The notes beneath the pieces were generated by a model that saw only the letters and a program-made list of their open reading frames with translations, was not told the DNA's origin and did not search any database. DNA of 64,000 nucleotides from Actinokineospora auranticolor (GTDB taxonomy: Bacteria > Actinomycetota > Actinomycetes > Mycobacteriales > Pseudonocardiaceae): positions 1 to 64,000 of the forward strand of contig NZ_PTIX01000012.1 in assembly GCF_002934265.1 (NCBI RefSeq). The letters are read 5' to 3'. Shown one piece after another: positions 22,930-32,366 of this stretch (positions are counted from its first letter, which is position 1; each line of letters starts with the position of its first letter). Both the position numbers and the translations under genes were made by a program.

Positions 22930-22961
22930 TGAACCGCTCTGGCCGACTGAGCTAAGGCGGC
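22888..22961 (-). tRNA. tRNA-Thr (anticodon CGT)
   Basis: This 74-nt cloverleaf reads on the minus strand: acceptor GCCGCCT pairs with AGGCGGC, D-stem GCTC/GAGC, anticodon stem GTTCA/TGAAC with loop CTCGTAA (anticodon CGT), T-stem AAGGG/CCCTT with loop TTCGATT, and discriminator T. CCA is not encoded. The gene is the AICE attachment site and remains intact. Confidence 0.95.
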
Positions 22962-23066
22962 GTGACCGTGGCCAACTATAGCGGGTCCGGGGGCGTGACT
23001 CGCAGGGGGTTACGTCGTTTACTGGGGAGTAGCTGTGCAGCCGAGGTGTCGAGGAGGACCCTGGCG

Positions 23067-24677
23067 ATGCGACGACGTCTGGTGGCCTTGCCCGTGACCG
23101 TGGTGGTGGGGGTGCTGGTGGCCGGGCCCGCCGCGGCCCAGGTCCCCACGACGCCGGTGCCGCCGCCGAGGAACCCCGGGGCGCCACCCGCTTCGGCGCC
23201 TGCGCAGGTCCAGCCGCTGGGGCGGGCGATCGGGGACGCGGGGACCGGGTTGGCCGTGGTGCGGCTCTTACCCAACTCGGCGCCGACGAAGTCGATCATT
23301 CCGGGGGCTGCGGACAAGCTGCCCAGGCAGTCGGCCGTGGAGGTCGGGTTCGGGTTGGCCAGCGCCCAGGCGAACTCCGAGGCCTACCTGGCCTTCGAGC
23401 GGTCCATCGCCCAGTCCTCGCCGGGTGGGATCGCGCTCCAGGGGGCGAGTCCGCAGACCCCGGGAGCCCTCGCCCAGACGGCGCCGCCGAACAACGCGCA
23501 GCCGCGTAGTGGTGGGGTGAATCCGCCGTCAACGCCGTTGAACACGTTGGTCAAGGTGGGGGCGTTGAACGGGCGGGTGCAGGCCCAGTGGAGCGACACG
23601 CTCGGGCCGTGCGTCGACACGATCGCCGACTCGTCCACCGAACTGGCGAGCCTCTCCGCGCTCAACGCGATCCCCACCCTGCCCAGCACCCGCGACCTCA
23701 CCGGGGTCTTCGACGCCCCCAACCTCGACCCGGCCGCCGACCAGTCGATCATCGACGGGCTCAAGTCCCTCACCGGCGGCCTCAACACCCTGGGCGGGGT
23801 GCTGGGCGGCGCGGGCAGCAACACCGGTTCCCTGCTCAGCCTCCCCAACACCATGGCCGCCCGCTCGGTGGTCAAGCTGGTCGACATCCCGGGCTCGAAG
23901 AACAAAGCCGTGCAGTCCACCTCGACGCTCCAGGTCTCCTCGGTCAAGCTGCTCGGGGGCACACCGTTCGAGATCTCGGTCAACGTGGTGAGTCAGCCGA
24001 CGCTGGTGGTCACCTCGACCGGGGACAAGGCCACGTCGACCGTCCAGTACACGGCCCCGGTGGTCGACGTGGTCCAGGGCGGCAAGAGCCTCGGGCGCCT
24101 CGACGCCGCGAACCCCAGGCTGGACATCCCCATCGGGGTTCCACTGCCGACCGGCGCGGCCCTGCCCGGGCTCGAGAAGCTGCCCGTGATCGGCAACCTG
24201 CTGGCGAACGGCCAAGGCGTCCAGGACGCGCTCGGCAACGGTCTGAAGAAGCTGGACCTGGGCGTGCTGCGGCTCTCCGTCGCCGGACTGAACCAGAAGA
24301 CCGAGGAGTCGACCCAGCCGTTCAAGGGCTACCAGCTCGGCGCCACCGCGCGGCTGCTGGACCTCCAGGTCCTGCCGACCGACGCCCTGGGCCTGCCCAA
24401 CCTGCCATCCGCGCTGGCGCAGGTCTCGCTGGGCGAACAGGTCGCCCGCGCCTTCGCCCCCGCCGGTGGTGTGGTCTGCGGGACCGGTACGGCCGCGCCC
24501 GCCGCGCCGCCCGCGGCGACGCCGCAGAACCGCGGTCCCGCGCTGGCCTACACGAACGCCGCCTACCAGTCCGTGCCGATCTTCTGGGCGGGCACCGCGA
24601 TGCTCCTGCTCGGCGTGGTGATCGTGGCCGCGCTGCCGCGCCGCCCGCGCACCGTCAGCCCACGTAGAGCCGGGTGA
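23067..24677 (+). CDS. Secreted, C-terminally membrane-anchored protein of unknown function
   Basis: A 536-aa protein with a signal peptide ending 'VLVAGPAAAQ' and a Pro/Ala-rich region. A large beta-rich ectodomain follows, with repeated hydrophobic-polar stretches such as 'MAARSVVKLVDIPGSK' and 'VSSVKLLGGTPFEISVNV'. It ends with one membrane helix ('IFWAGTAMLLLGVVIVAAL') and a basic tail, giving a type I topology with the bulk outside. ATG 23067 follows 'gaggagg'; upstream in-frame starts lie in the tRNA region. It overlaps the 3' end of the convergent holB gene by 23 bp. Confidence 0.75.
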   Translation: MRRRLVALPVTVVVGVLVAGPAAAQVPTTPVPPPRNPGAPPASAPAQVQPLGRAIGDAGTGLAVVRLLPNSAPTKSIIPGAADKLPRQSAVEVGFGLASAQANSEAYLAFERSIAQSSPGGIALQGASPQTPGALAQTAPPNNAQPRSGGVNPPSTPLNTLVKVGALNGRVQAQWSDTLGPCVDTIADSSTELASLSALNAIPTLPSTRDLTGVFDAPNLDPAADQSIIDGLKSLTGGLNTLGGVLGGAGSNTGSLLSLPNTMAARSVVKLVDIPGSKNKAVQSTSTLQVSSVKLLGGTPFEISVNVVSQPTLVVTSTGDKATSTVQYTAPVVDVVQGGKSLGRLDAANPRLDIPIGVPLPTGAALPGLEKLPVIGNLLANGQGVQDALGNGLKKLDLGVLRLSVAGLNQKTEESTQPFKGYQLGATARLLDLQVLPTDALGLPNLPSALAQVSLGEQVARAFAPAGGVVCGTGTAAPAAPPAATPQNRGPALAYTNAAYQSVPIFWAGTAMLLLGVVIVAALPRRPRTVSPRRAG

Positions 24678-25842
24678 GCATCGCCTCGATCGCGATCCGG
24701 GGCTTCACGTTCTGCTCGATGGCCTCGCGGCAGGACAGCACGGCCTCCAGCCGCCGCAGGGTGGACTCCTGGGTCCACTTCGCGGCGGCCTGGCCGGAGC
24801 CGCGCTCGTGGTCGGGGTGGTTCAGGGTGACCGGCGAGCCCGACGCCGTCACCAGCACGTCCCGGTAGAAGCCCGCCAGGTCGACCAGCGCCAGGTCCAG
24901 CGCGTCGCGCTGGGTCCGGGTCGCGCGGGACTTCTGCCTGCGCTCCAGCTCCTTGATCGCCCCCGCGCTGCCCCTGGTGGCCGACGCGGTGCCCTTGCCG
25001 GTGCCGCCCGCGCCCATGGCCGTCTTCAGGGCTTCCTTCTCCGCCTCGTCGCGGTTGCCGCTGACCTCGGTCGCGTCCGTCTCGGCCGTCTTGACCAGGT
25101 CGTCGGCCGCGGTGAACACGTCGGTCAGGCCGCGCAGGGTGATCGGGATGCGCAGCACCTTGTCCCGGCGCTCGCGGGCCGCCGGGTCGGTGGCCAACCG
25201 CCGCGCGCGGCCGACGTGACCGCCGCACACCGACGCGGCCCAGTTCGCGGTCTCGGCGTCGATGCGGTCGCGCAGCTGCAAGACCTCCGCGATGGCCGCG
25301 GGCGCCGGGGTGCGCAGCGCGATCACGCGGCACCGCGAGCGGATCGTCACCGACACGTCGTCCGGGTGGTCCGACGGCGCGCACAGCAGGAACACCGTCC
25401 GCTCCGGCGGCTCCTCCACGGCCTTGAGCAGCGCGTTCGCCGCGCCCTCGGTCAGCCGGTCCGCGTCGGTGATCACCACGACCTGCCAGCGCCCGCCCGT
25501 CGGCCGCCTGGCCGAGGTCTGGACCAGGGCGCGCATCTCCGCGACCGAGATCGACAGCCCCTCCGGCACGACCATCCGCACGTCGGCGTGGGTGCCGGAC
25601 ATGCTGGTGTGGCAGCCCTGGCACTCGCCGCAGCCCGGCTCGGCCGACGTGCACTGCAACGACGCCGCGAACGCGCGCGCCGCCACCGAGCGCCCCGACC
25701 CCGGCGGACCGGTGAACAGCCAGGCGTGGGTCATCCCCGTCGCGTCGCCGGTCCCGGCGACCAGCCGCGCCGCCGCGCGGGCGGCGGTCCCCAGCACCTC
25801 GGCCGCGTCCGGCTGGCCGACGACCTGGGACCAGACCGTCAT
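24655..25842 (-). CDS. holB: DNA polymerase III subunit delta'
   Basis: A 395-aa clamp-loader subunit. 'VVGQPDAAEVLGTAARAA' starts the AAA domain. The P-loop is the GPPGSGRS form with Arg replacing Lys, usual for actinobacterial delta'. The zinc module has four Cys ('CTSAEPGCGECQGC'), and 'TEGAANALLKAVEEPP' is the SRC-region helix. It overlaps the upstream MFS/TMK fusion gene by 4 bp (ATGA), the arrangement known in actinobacteria. It works at the replication fork with dnaX and holA products located elsewhere. Confidence 0.9.
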   Translation of the reverse strand: MTVWSQVVGQPDAAEVLGTAARAAARLVAGTGDATGMTHAWLFTGPPGSGRSVAARAFAASLQCTSAEPGCGECQGCHTSMSGTHADVRMVVPEGLSISVAEMRALVQTSARRPTGGRWQVVVITDADRLTEGAANALLKAVEEPPERTVFLLCAPSDHPDDVSVTIRSRCRVIALRTPAPAAIAEVLQLRDRIDAETANWAASVCGGHVGRARRLATDPAARERRDKVLRIPITLRGLTDVFTAADDLVKTAETDATEVSGNRDEAEKEALKTAMGAGGTGKGTASATRGSAGAIKELERRQKSRATRTQRDALDLALVDLAGFYRDVLVTASGSPVTLNHPDHERGSGQAAAKWTQESTLRRLEAVLSCREAIEQNVKPRIAIEAMLTRLYVG

Positions 25843-27899
25843 CGGGTGGCCTCGGCGAAGGCCTCGTCGAACTGGGCCAGCCTGCGGCCCGCCAGCGTGG
25901 TCCGCACGGCGAGCCGGACCCGGTCGTGCACGTCCTCCGCCGAGCCGTCGCCGTCGACCACGACGTAGCGGTCCGGGTCGGCGGCGGCCATGTCGGTCAG
26001 CACGGTCTGCACGTGCCAATGATGCTCCGCGTTGCCCGCGCGCGGCGGCAGGGTGCTCGGGTCGCGGTCGAGCAGCACGGTGATGTCCGGGCGCAGGCTC
26101 TCCATGGCCCACGCGGACAGGCCCTCCAGCTCGGACGGGTCCAGTCCTGCCGCCACCGACAGGTGCGCGACCGGGCTGTCGGCGAAGCGCTCCATCACGA
26201 CCAGCGCGCCGCGGTCCAGCGCGGGTTGGATCTCCCGCTCCACCAGGTCGGCCCGCACGGCGGCGGCGACCAGCGCGTGCGCCCGGATCGTGCTCAGCCC
26301 CGCCCCGGTCAGCACCGACCGCAGCCGCACGTCGTCGAGCGCCGGGTCCACGGCGAGCAGGACCTCCTTGCCCGAGACCGCGCGCAGCCACGCGGCGAGC
26401 AGACCGGCCTGGGTGGAGGTGTCGATGTGGGTGTTGCCCTCGACCGCGACCAGCAGGCCCGCGCTGCGCCGGGCCTTGCGGCCGAGCGCGGCGCGCAGGT
26501 CGGACATGATCGTCTCGGGCCGCCGGTCGTCCATCTGCCGGTAGGCGATCACGCCCATGACCGCGGCGAACAGGCCCGCGCCGAGCAGCACCGGCCGGGT
26601 GCCGTCGATGGCCATCTCGCGGCCGAACACCGTGACGCTGTGCGGGCGGACCAGGCCGACCAGCACCGGGGTCAGCGCCATCCCGCCCGCGAAGATGATC
26701 TTCATCAGGGACTGGTAGATGGCGTTGATCCGGCCCCGGATGGCGTCTTCGACCTCGATGCCGATCATCGTCACGCCGGTCAGGAACGCGGCGCCCGCGC
26801 ACGCGCCCAGCAGCGCCACGGTGATCAGCGAGACCGCCAGGTGCGGGGACAGCGCCACCAGCACCAGGTCGGTGCCCGCGGTGACGATGGCGATGCCGAA
26901 CAGCCGGTTGCGCGGCAGCCGCCGGGCCAGCTTCGGCGCCCCGCCCATGCCGGTGGCCAGGCCGATGAACAGCGCGACGAAGAACAGCCCGAAGCTCGCC
27001 TGCCCGCCGAGCACGCTGGTCGCGTAGACCTGCGAGGAGCCGACCAGCGCGCCCGCCGCGACGAACGCGCCGATCATGCCGATGAGCAGCCCCCGGACCA
27101 GCGGCGACGTGCGCACGAACTGGGCGGCGTCGCGCACCATGGCGGCGAACCCGCTGTGCGCGGGCTCGTCCGACTCGGCCGCCTCGACCGGCGCCGACGA
27201 GACCCGGCGCGACAGCTCCGGGACGCGGGTGGCGACCAGGACCGCGCTGCTCAGGTACAGCACCGAGATGATCACCAGGACGAGCTTGGTGGTGCCGGTC
27301 TGCGAGGTGGCCGCCGACTGGAAGCTGAAGTTGGTGCTTATCCCCGTGATGGCCGCGTAGACGCCACCCGCGCTGATGACCGCGATGCCGTAGGTCATCA
27401 CCATGCCGAGCTGGTTGGCGGTCTCCACCTGGTCCGGCCTGCGCAGCAGGTTCGGCACCGCGGCGTCCTTGGACGGGATCCACAGCAGCGAGCAGCAGCC
27501 GACCAGGAAGTTGCCGATGAACAGCCAGATCGGCGAACCGACGACGGCGATGGACAGCAGCAGCCCGAACCGGCCGATGTCGGCGCACACCATGACCTTG
27601 CGCCGGTCGAACCGGTCGGCGAAGAGACCGCCGAGCGGCGCGAACAGCAGCCCGGGCAACAGCTGCGTGAGCACGACCCCCGTGAAGGCGAAGCTCTGCG
27701 CCTTGTAGTCGTTCGTGGCCTGGGTGACCAGACCGGTCAACGCCATCAGCGACAACCAGTCCGCCATGCTGCAGAGGTAGGTCACCCCCCAGAGCCGCCG
27801 GAAGGGCCGGATGGACAGCACGCTGCGTGCCCGGTGGGTCATCGACCCCTCGGAGCCTGACGGTGCCTCCGCACTGCTGTCGCCGTTCAGGGCGCCCAC
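25839..27899 (-). CDS. tmk: MFS transporter fused to a dTMP-kinase-like domain (degenerate P-loop)
   Basis: This protein of about 686 aa has an N-terminal major facilitator domain with about 12 helices ('IRPFRRLWGVTYLCSMADWL', 'LFADRFDRRKVMV' as the loop 2-3 motif). From about residue 470 a thymidylate-kinase-like domain follows. Its P-loop position reads 'VEGNTHIDTSTQAGLL', lacking the Gly-Lys of the canonical EGxDGxGKST. The DRY-x-x-S motif reads 'MERFADSPVAHLS'. MFS-TMK fusions are known in actinobacteria, but kinase activity is doubtful here. GTG 27899 is favoured ('ggaaggtgg'); ATG 27842 is an alternative. Confidence 0.78.
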   Translation of the reverse strand: MGALNGDSSAEAPSGSEGSMTHRARSVLSIRPFRRLWGVTYLCSMADWLSLMALTGLVTQATNDYKAQSFAFTGVVLTQLLPGLLFAPLGGLFADRFDRRKVMVCADIGRFGLLLSIAVVGSPIWLFIGNFLVGCCSLLWIPSKDAAVPNLLRRPDQVETANQLGMVMTYGIAVISAGGVYAAITGISTNFSFQSAATSQTGTTKLVLVIISVLYLSSAVLVATRVPELSRRVSSAPVEAAESDEPAHSGFAAMVRDAAQFVRTSPLVRGLLIGMIGAFVAAGALVGSSQVYATSVLGGQASFGLFFVALFIGLATGMGGAPKLARRLPRNRLFGIAIVTAGTDLVLVALSPHLAVSLITVALLGACAGAAFLTGVTMIGIEVEDAIRGRINAIYQSLMKIIFAGGMALTPVLVGLVRPHSVTVFGREMAIDGTRPVLLGAGLFAAVMGVIAYRQMDDRRPETIMSDLRAALGRKARRSAGLLVAVEGNTHIDTSTQAGLLAAWLRAVSGKEVLLAVDPALDDVRLRSVLTGAGLSTIRAHALVAAAVRADLVEREIQPALDRGALVVMERFADSPVAHLSVAAGLDPSELEGLSAWAMESLRPDITVLLDRDPSTLPPRAGNAEHHWHVQTVLTDMAAADPDRYVVVDGDGSAEDVHDRVRLAVRTTLAGRRLAQFDEAFAEATR

Positions 27900-28140
27900 C
27901 CACCTTCCACGCGGTCGTCGCCGCTGCCCAGCGTAACCGTGGAACCTGTGCGGGCAGGTCATCCGGGTGGCGCACGGCACGCGGGCGCACGGTCACACTT
28001 GGCGACGGGTTACCCCGGGACGACCCCGCGTGGTTGCGCCGTACAGGTGATCCCCCGACCGCCAGTCACCAGGCTAGCCAGGTTTTCCACCCGACCGGGT
28101 GACTTCGGCCGAGGTCGCCACACCTGGCATCGCGGTCCGG

Positions 28141-31026
28141 CTACGACTGGGTCTTGGTCGCCGTCGCGCTCTTGGCCGTCGTGGTCTTCTTCGCGGTCGT
28201 CGTCTTCTTGGCGGCGGTCGTGGTCGTCTTCTTGGCCGCGGTGGTCTTGGCGGTGGTCGCCTTGGCCGTGGTCGCCTTGGCCCGCGTGGTCGTCTTCTTG
28301 GGCGCCGGGCCCTTGGCGCGCTTCTCCGCGAGCAGTTCGGCGCACCGCTCGTCGGTGATGGACTCGACGCTGTCGGACTTGCGCAGCGAGGCGTTGAACT
28401 CGCCGTCGGTGACGTACGGCCCGAACCGGCCGTCCTTGATCACCATCGGCTTGCCGGACACCGGGTCGTTGCCCATCTCGCGCAGCGGCGGCTGGGCCGC
28501 GGCGGCCTGCCTGCCGCGCTTCTTCGGCTCGGCGTAGATCTTGAGCGCCTCGTCCAGCGTGACGGTGAAGATCTGGTCCTCACCGGCCAGCGACCGCGAG
28601 TCGGTCCCGCGCTTGAGGTACGGGCCGTAGCGGCCGTTCTGCGCGGTGATCTCCTCGTTGCTGGCCGGGTCGACCCCGACCACGCGCGGCAGCGACAGCA
28701 GCTTGAGCGCGTCGTCGATGGTGACCGTGTCCAGCGTCATCGACTTGAACAGCGACCCGGTGCGCGGCTTCGGCTTGGCCGGGGCCTTGGCGCGGGTCTT
28801 CTTCGCGCCCTCGGCGGGCGGCGGCGGCTCCTCGACCTCGGGCAGCACCTCGGTCACGTACGGCCCGAAACGGCCCTCCTTGGCCACGATCTCGTGCCCC
28901 GTGACCGGGTCGGTGCCCAGCGAGCGGCCCTCCATCGGGGTGGAGAACAGCTTCTCGGCGATGTCGACGGTCAGCTCGTCCGGCGCCAGGTCCTCGGGCA
29001 GGTTCGCGCGCTGCGCCGCGCCGTCCACCTCGCGCTCCAGGTACGGCCCGTAGCGGCCGACCCGGACCACGATCGGGCGCTCCTCGGCGTCCTTGAACAC
29101 CTCGATCGAGTTCACGACCTTGGCGTCGATGTTGTCCACACCGGAGCCGACCAGCTTCTTGAGCCCGCCGGAGCGGCCCACCGAGCCCTCGGGGCCGACC
29201 GGGCCGCCGAAGTAGAACCCGGACAGCCAGTTGGTCCGCTGCTGGGTGCCCGCGGCGATGCCGTCGAGCTCCTCCTCCATGGCGGCGGTGAAGTCGTAGT
29301 CGACCAGCCGCTCGAAGTGCTGCTCCAGCAGCCCGACCACGGAGAACGCGATCCACGACGGGACCAGGGCCGAGCCCTTCTTCCACACGTAGCCGCGGTC
29401 CTGGATGGTGTTGATGATCGAGGCGTAGGTGGACGGGCGACCGATGCCCAGCTCCTCCAGCGCCTTGACCAGGCTCGGCTCGGTGTAGCGCGGCGGCGGG
29501 CTGGTGGTGTGGCCGTCGGCGGACAGGTCGGTCGCGGTGACCGACTGGCCCTTGGTCAGGATCGGCAGGCGGCGCTCGGCGTCGTCGGCCTCGCCTCCGG
29601 CCTCGGAGTCCACGGCCTCGACGTAGGCGCGCAGGAAGCCGGGGAAGGTGATGGTGCGGCCGGAGGCGGAGAACACGCACTCCTCGCCGCTGGCCGCGTT
29701 GCCGGTGATCCGCACGGTCATCGTGGTGCCGCGCACGTCGGCCATCTGCGAGGCGATCGTGCGCTGCCAGATCAGCTCGTAGAGGCGGAACTCGTCGGCC
29801 TCCAGCTCACCCGCCACCTGGCCGGGGGTGCGGAACACCTCGCCAGCGGGGCGGATGGCCTCGTGCGCCTCCTGGGCGTTCTTGACCTTGCGGGTGTACT
29901 GGCGCGGCGTCGGGTGCACGAACTGCGGGCCGTACAGGTCGGACGCCTGGCTGCGGGCGGCCTCGATGGCGGTGTCCGACAGCGTGGTGCTGTCGGTTCG
30001 CATGTACGTGATGTAGCCGTTCTCGTAGAGCCGCTGGGCTGTGCGCATCGTGCGGTCCGAGCCGAAGCGCAGCTTGCGGCCCGCCTCCTGCTGCAGCGTG
30101 GAGGTCATGAACGGCGCGTACGGCTTCCGCGTGTACGGCTTCTCCTCGACGCTGGAGACCGTCAGCGCGGCACCGCGCAGCGCCTCGGTGAGCCGACGGG
30201 CCTCGGTCTCCTCCAGCCGCAGCACCTCGGTGCCCGCCTTGAGGCGGCCGTCCTGGCCGAAGTCGCGACCGGCGGCCAGCCGGACGCCGTCGACGGAGAG
30301 CAGCCGGGAGCCGAAGGTGGGCGGCTCGGCGGCGGCGCCCGCGTCCATGGTCGCGGAGATGTCCCAGTAGTCGGCGGCCACGAAGGCCATCCGCTCGCGC
30401 TCGCGCTGCACCACGATCCGGGTGGCCACCGACTGCACGCGGCCGGCCGACAGCCGCGGCATGACCTTCTTCCACAGCACGGGGCTGACCTCGTAGCCGT
30501 AGAGCCGGTCGAGGATGCGCCGGGTCTCCTGGGCGTCGACCAGGTCGCGGTCGAGGTCGCGGGTGTTGGCCGCGGCGGCCCGGATGGCGGGCTCGGTGAT
30601 CTCGTGGAAGACCATCCGGCGCACCGGCACCTTGGGCTTGAGCGCCTCCAGCAGGTGCCAGGCGATGGCCTCGCCCTCGCGGTCGCCGTCCGTCGCGAGG
30701 TAGAGCTCGTCGACGTCCTTGAGCAGGCCCTTGAGCTCGGTGACCGTGGACTTCTTGTCCGGGGTGACGATGTAGATCGGCTCGAAGCCGTTGTCCACGT
30801 TCACCCCGAGGTTGGACCACGCCTCGCCCTTGAACCGCTCCGGCACCTCGGCCGCCTTGCGCGGCAGGTCGCGGATGTGACCCCGGGAGGACTCGACGAC
30901 GAAGTTGCGGCCGAGGTAGGACGCGATCTTGCGCGCCTTCGTTGGCGACTCGACGATCACGAGTCGACGTGGCTCGGCACCGCCGGTGCCGTTGCCGTTC
31001 CTCTTCGTCCCAGTCGAGCCTGCCAC
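28141..31026 (-). CDS. topA: DNA topoisomerase I
   Basis: This type IA topoisomerase of about 961 aa has the Toprim domain ('LVIVESPTKARKIASYLG', 'ATDGDREGEAIAWHL') and the active-site Tyr in 'GYITYMRTDST'. Several C-terminal topoisomerase repeats ('GRYGPYLKRG'-like blocks) replace zinc fingers, and the tail is a Lys/Ala/Thr-rich, histone-like tract of about 50 residues, all standard in actinobacteria. It relaxes negative supercoils. GTG 31026 is chosen; an upstream in-frame start would add 19 unconserved residues. The strongly biased composition creates a long antisense frame that is not a gene. Confidence 0.95.
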   Translation of the reverse strand: MAGSTGTKRNGNGTGGAEPRRLVIVESPTKARKIASYLGRNFVVESSRGHIRDLPRKAAEVPERFKGEAWSNLGVNVDNGFEPIYIVTPDKKSTVTELKGLLKDVDELYLATDGDREGEAIAWHLLEALKPKVPVRRMVFHEITEPAIRAAAANTRDLDRDLVDAQETRRILDRLYGYEVSPVLWKKVMPRLSAGRVQSVATRIVVQRERERMAFVAADYWDISATMDAGAAAEPPTFGSRLLSVDGVRLAAGRDFGQDGRLKAGTEVLRLEETEARRLTEALRGAALTVSSVEEKPYTRKPYAPFMTSTLQQEAGRKLRFGSDRTMRTAQRLYENGYITYMRTDSTTLSDTAIEAARSQASDLYGPQFVHPTPRQYTRKVKNAQEAHEAIRPAGEVFRTPGQVAGELEADEFRLYELIWQRTIASQMADVRGTTMTVRITGNAASGEECVFSASGRTITFPGFLRAYVEAVDSEAGGEADDAERRLPILTKGQSVTATDLSADGHTTSPPPRYTEPSLVKALEELGIGRPSTYASIINTIQDRGYVWKKGSALVPSWIAFSVVGLLEQHFERLVDYDFTAAMEEELDGIAAGTQQRTNWLSGFYFGGPVGPEGSVGRSGGLKKLVGSGVDNIDAKVVNSIEVFKDAEERPIVVRVGRYGPYLEREVDGAAQRANLPEDLAPDELTVDIAEKLFSTPMEGRSLGTDPVTGHEIVAKEGRFGPYVTEVLPEVEEPPPPAEGAKKTRAKAPAKPKPRTGSLFKSMTLDTVTIDDALKLLSLPRVVGVDPASNEEITAQNGRYGPYLKRGTDSRSLAGEDQIFTVTLDEALKIYAEPKKRGRQAAAAQPPLREMGNDPVSGKPMVIKDGRFGPYVTDGEFNASLRKSDSVESITDERCAELLAEKRAKGPAPKKTTTRAKATTAKATTAKTTAAKKTTTTAAKKTTTAKKTTTAKSATATKTQS

Positions 31027-31169
31027 GCGTGTCCCGCTCTCTTCTAACCCGTGTCCATCCCGCGTCAGCCTGTCAGTGTGCACGCCGAGGCGGGAATGCC
31101 CTATCCCAGGTCACCCCAGCCAAGTGGATCAGCCGACGAAGTATGGCCCTTTTTCAACCAGTAGCACGG

Positions 31170-31775
31170 TCAGGACACGACACGCATCCGGGAAACGTCC
31201 GGCCACTGGTCGGCGCAGCCCGGTCCGGCGGGTGGCCCGACCAGCTCGCGCAGCCGGGCCAGCCTGCGCCTGCCGACCAGCCGCAGGGCCGGGTCGCCGT
31301 CCCCGGTCGTGTACATCGCCGCAGGTAAACCGGCACGGGCCAGCGCCGCGCGGAGGGGTTCGTGGGTGCCGGGCGCGGCCCCGTCGAGGGGCAGCAGGTA
31401 GGTGCCGTCCTGCCAGCGCCCGACGGCCAGGACCCACATCCGCAGCACCGCGCCGTCCGGGGCGAAGCCGACGGGCACGGACTTCGCCAAGTCGGTGCCC
31501 CAGGCACCGGCGAGCGGGGCCAGGTCGGCCCGGAAAGCGGTGCGCATGGTCGGCGCGCCGGTCTGGTCGCAGGCGGTCACCTCGGCTGTGACACCACGCT
31601 CGGCACAGGCTCTGACCAGCGCGTTCGCCCGCCAGTGGGCGCCGACGGGGAGCAGCAGCCGGGCCGTGGTGCCCGCGAAGACGACCGTCCGACCGGGGCC
31701 GCACAGCAGACCCGCGAGGTCGGCGACGCGGGGTCGGCAGGCCTCGGCGGAGAAGAACGACATCTGCTGCGCCAC
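31170..31775 (-). CDS. Conserved hypothetical protein upstream of topA
   Basis: A 201-aa soluble protein beginning 'MAQQMSFFSAEACRPRVADLAGLL', with 'TVVFAGTTARLLLPVGAHWRA' and a C-terminal Trp/Arg-rich part. It has the same strand as topA, with a 143-bp gap. ATG 31763 (M5) is an alternative start. No catalytic motif or membrane segment was seen, and the function is unknown. Confidence 0.7.
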   Translation of the reverse strand: MAQQMSFFSAEACRPRVADLAGLLCGPGRTVVFAGTTARLLLPVGAHWRANALVRACAERGVTAEVTACDQTGAPTMRTAFRADLAPLAGAWGTDLAKSVPVGFAPDGAVLRMWVLAVGRWQDGTYLLPLDGAAPGTHEPLRAALARAGLPAAMYTTGDGDPALRLVGRRRLARLRELVGPPAGPGCADQWPDVSRMRVVS

Positions 31776-31826
31776 GACGGCCAGGGTAGAACAGCAGTTC
31801 GATCCCCGGGAAGTGACTGGATCGGT

Positions 31827-32333
31827 TCAGCGACGCAGCGCGGGGATCCGGGCGCACTGCGGTGCCCGTTCGGCCCATCGGGTGAAATCGGTGCCGACCG
31901 CGCCCGCGAGCGGTTCGGCGAGGTCGAGCGCGGCGACCTTGGGGGCCACCTCGCCCAACGCCGCCGCCACCCGGTCGGGGGCGTCGGGCCACTCGGCCAT
32001 CGCGGTCCCGGCCTCGGCGAGCGGGGCGCGCAGCAGTCGCAGCGCGTCGACGGCGGCGTGCGCGACCCGGTCGCCGTCGGGGAACGGCGCGGGCCCCATC
32101 GCCCCGATCGCCGTCGCCGCGCTGCCCAGCGCAGCGACCACCCGGTCGAGGTAGGCGCGGAACTCGGTCTGCACGACGGCCGGGTCACCGGGGTCGATCG
32201 ACGGCGGCGCCTGGACCAGCACGACGTCCACGTCCGCGACGATCGCGCACAGCCGGTCGGCCCACGCGGAATTGGCCGCCGGGTCCGGTTCGGGCGCGGC
32301 GGAGCAGGCCGTGGCGAGCAGCACGCCCGCCAC
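31827..32333 (-). CDS. Lipoprotein, second member of a tandem pair
   Basis: A protein of about 168 aa with a lipobox 'LLATACSA' close to the start. It aligns with the upstream neighbour: 'PPSIDPGDPAV' against 'EPSIDPAGDSA', and 'AALGSAATAIGAMGPAPFPDGD' against 'GALDRSAQGVQAAGAPPVADGE'. GTG 32333 leaves a very short signal; the frame is open upstream to the neighbour's stop without a standard start, so the 5' end is uncertain and translation may be coupled. Function unknown; probably a surface lipoprotein. Confidence 0.7.
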   Translation of the reverse strand: MAGVLLATACSAAPEPDPAANSAWADRLCAIVADVDVVLVQAPPSIDPGDPAVVQTEFRAYLDRVVAALGSAATAIGAMGPAPFPDGDRVAHAAVDALRLLRAPLAEAGTAMAEWPDAPDRVAAALGEVAPKVAALDLAEPLAGAVGTDFTRWAERAPQCARIPALRR

Positions 32334-32366
32334 GGCCGCGGTCCACCCCCTGGCCAGCGCCGTGCC

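Noticed and set aside
24655-27996. A single 1100-residue minus-strand protein covering holB and an upstream frame
   Set aside because: Only the last 395 residues are real (holB from ATG 25842). The upstream part is an alternate frame of the MFS/TMK gene, Arg/Ala/Gly-rich and without folds.
28099-31047. Very long open frame antisense to topA
   Set aside because: It is the codon-bias shadow of topA: low-complexity Arg/Gly/His/Val composition, no domain, no ribosome site, while topA on the other strand is fully conserved.
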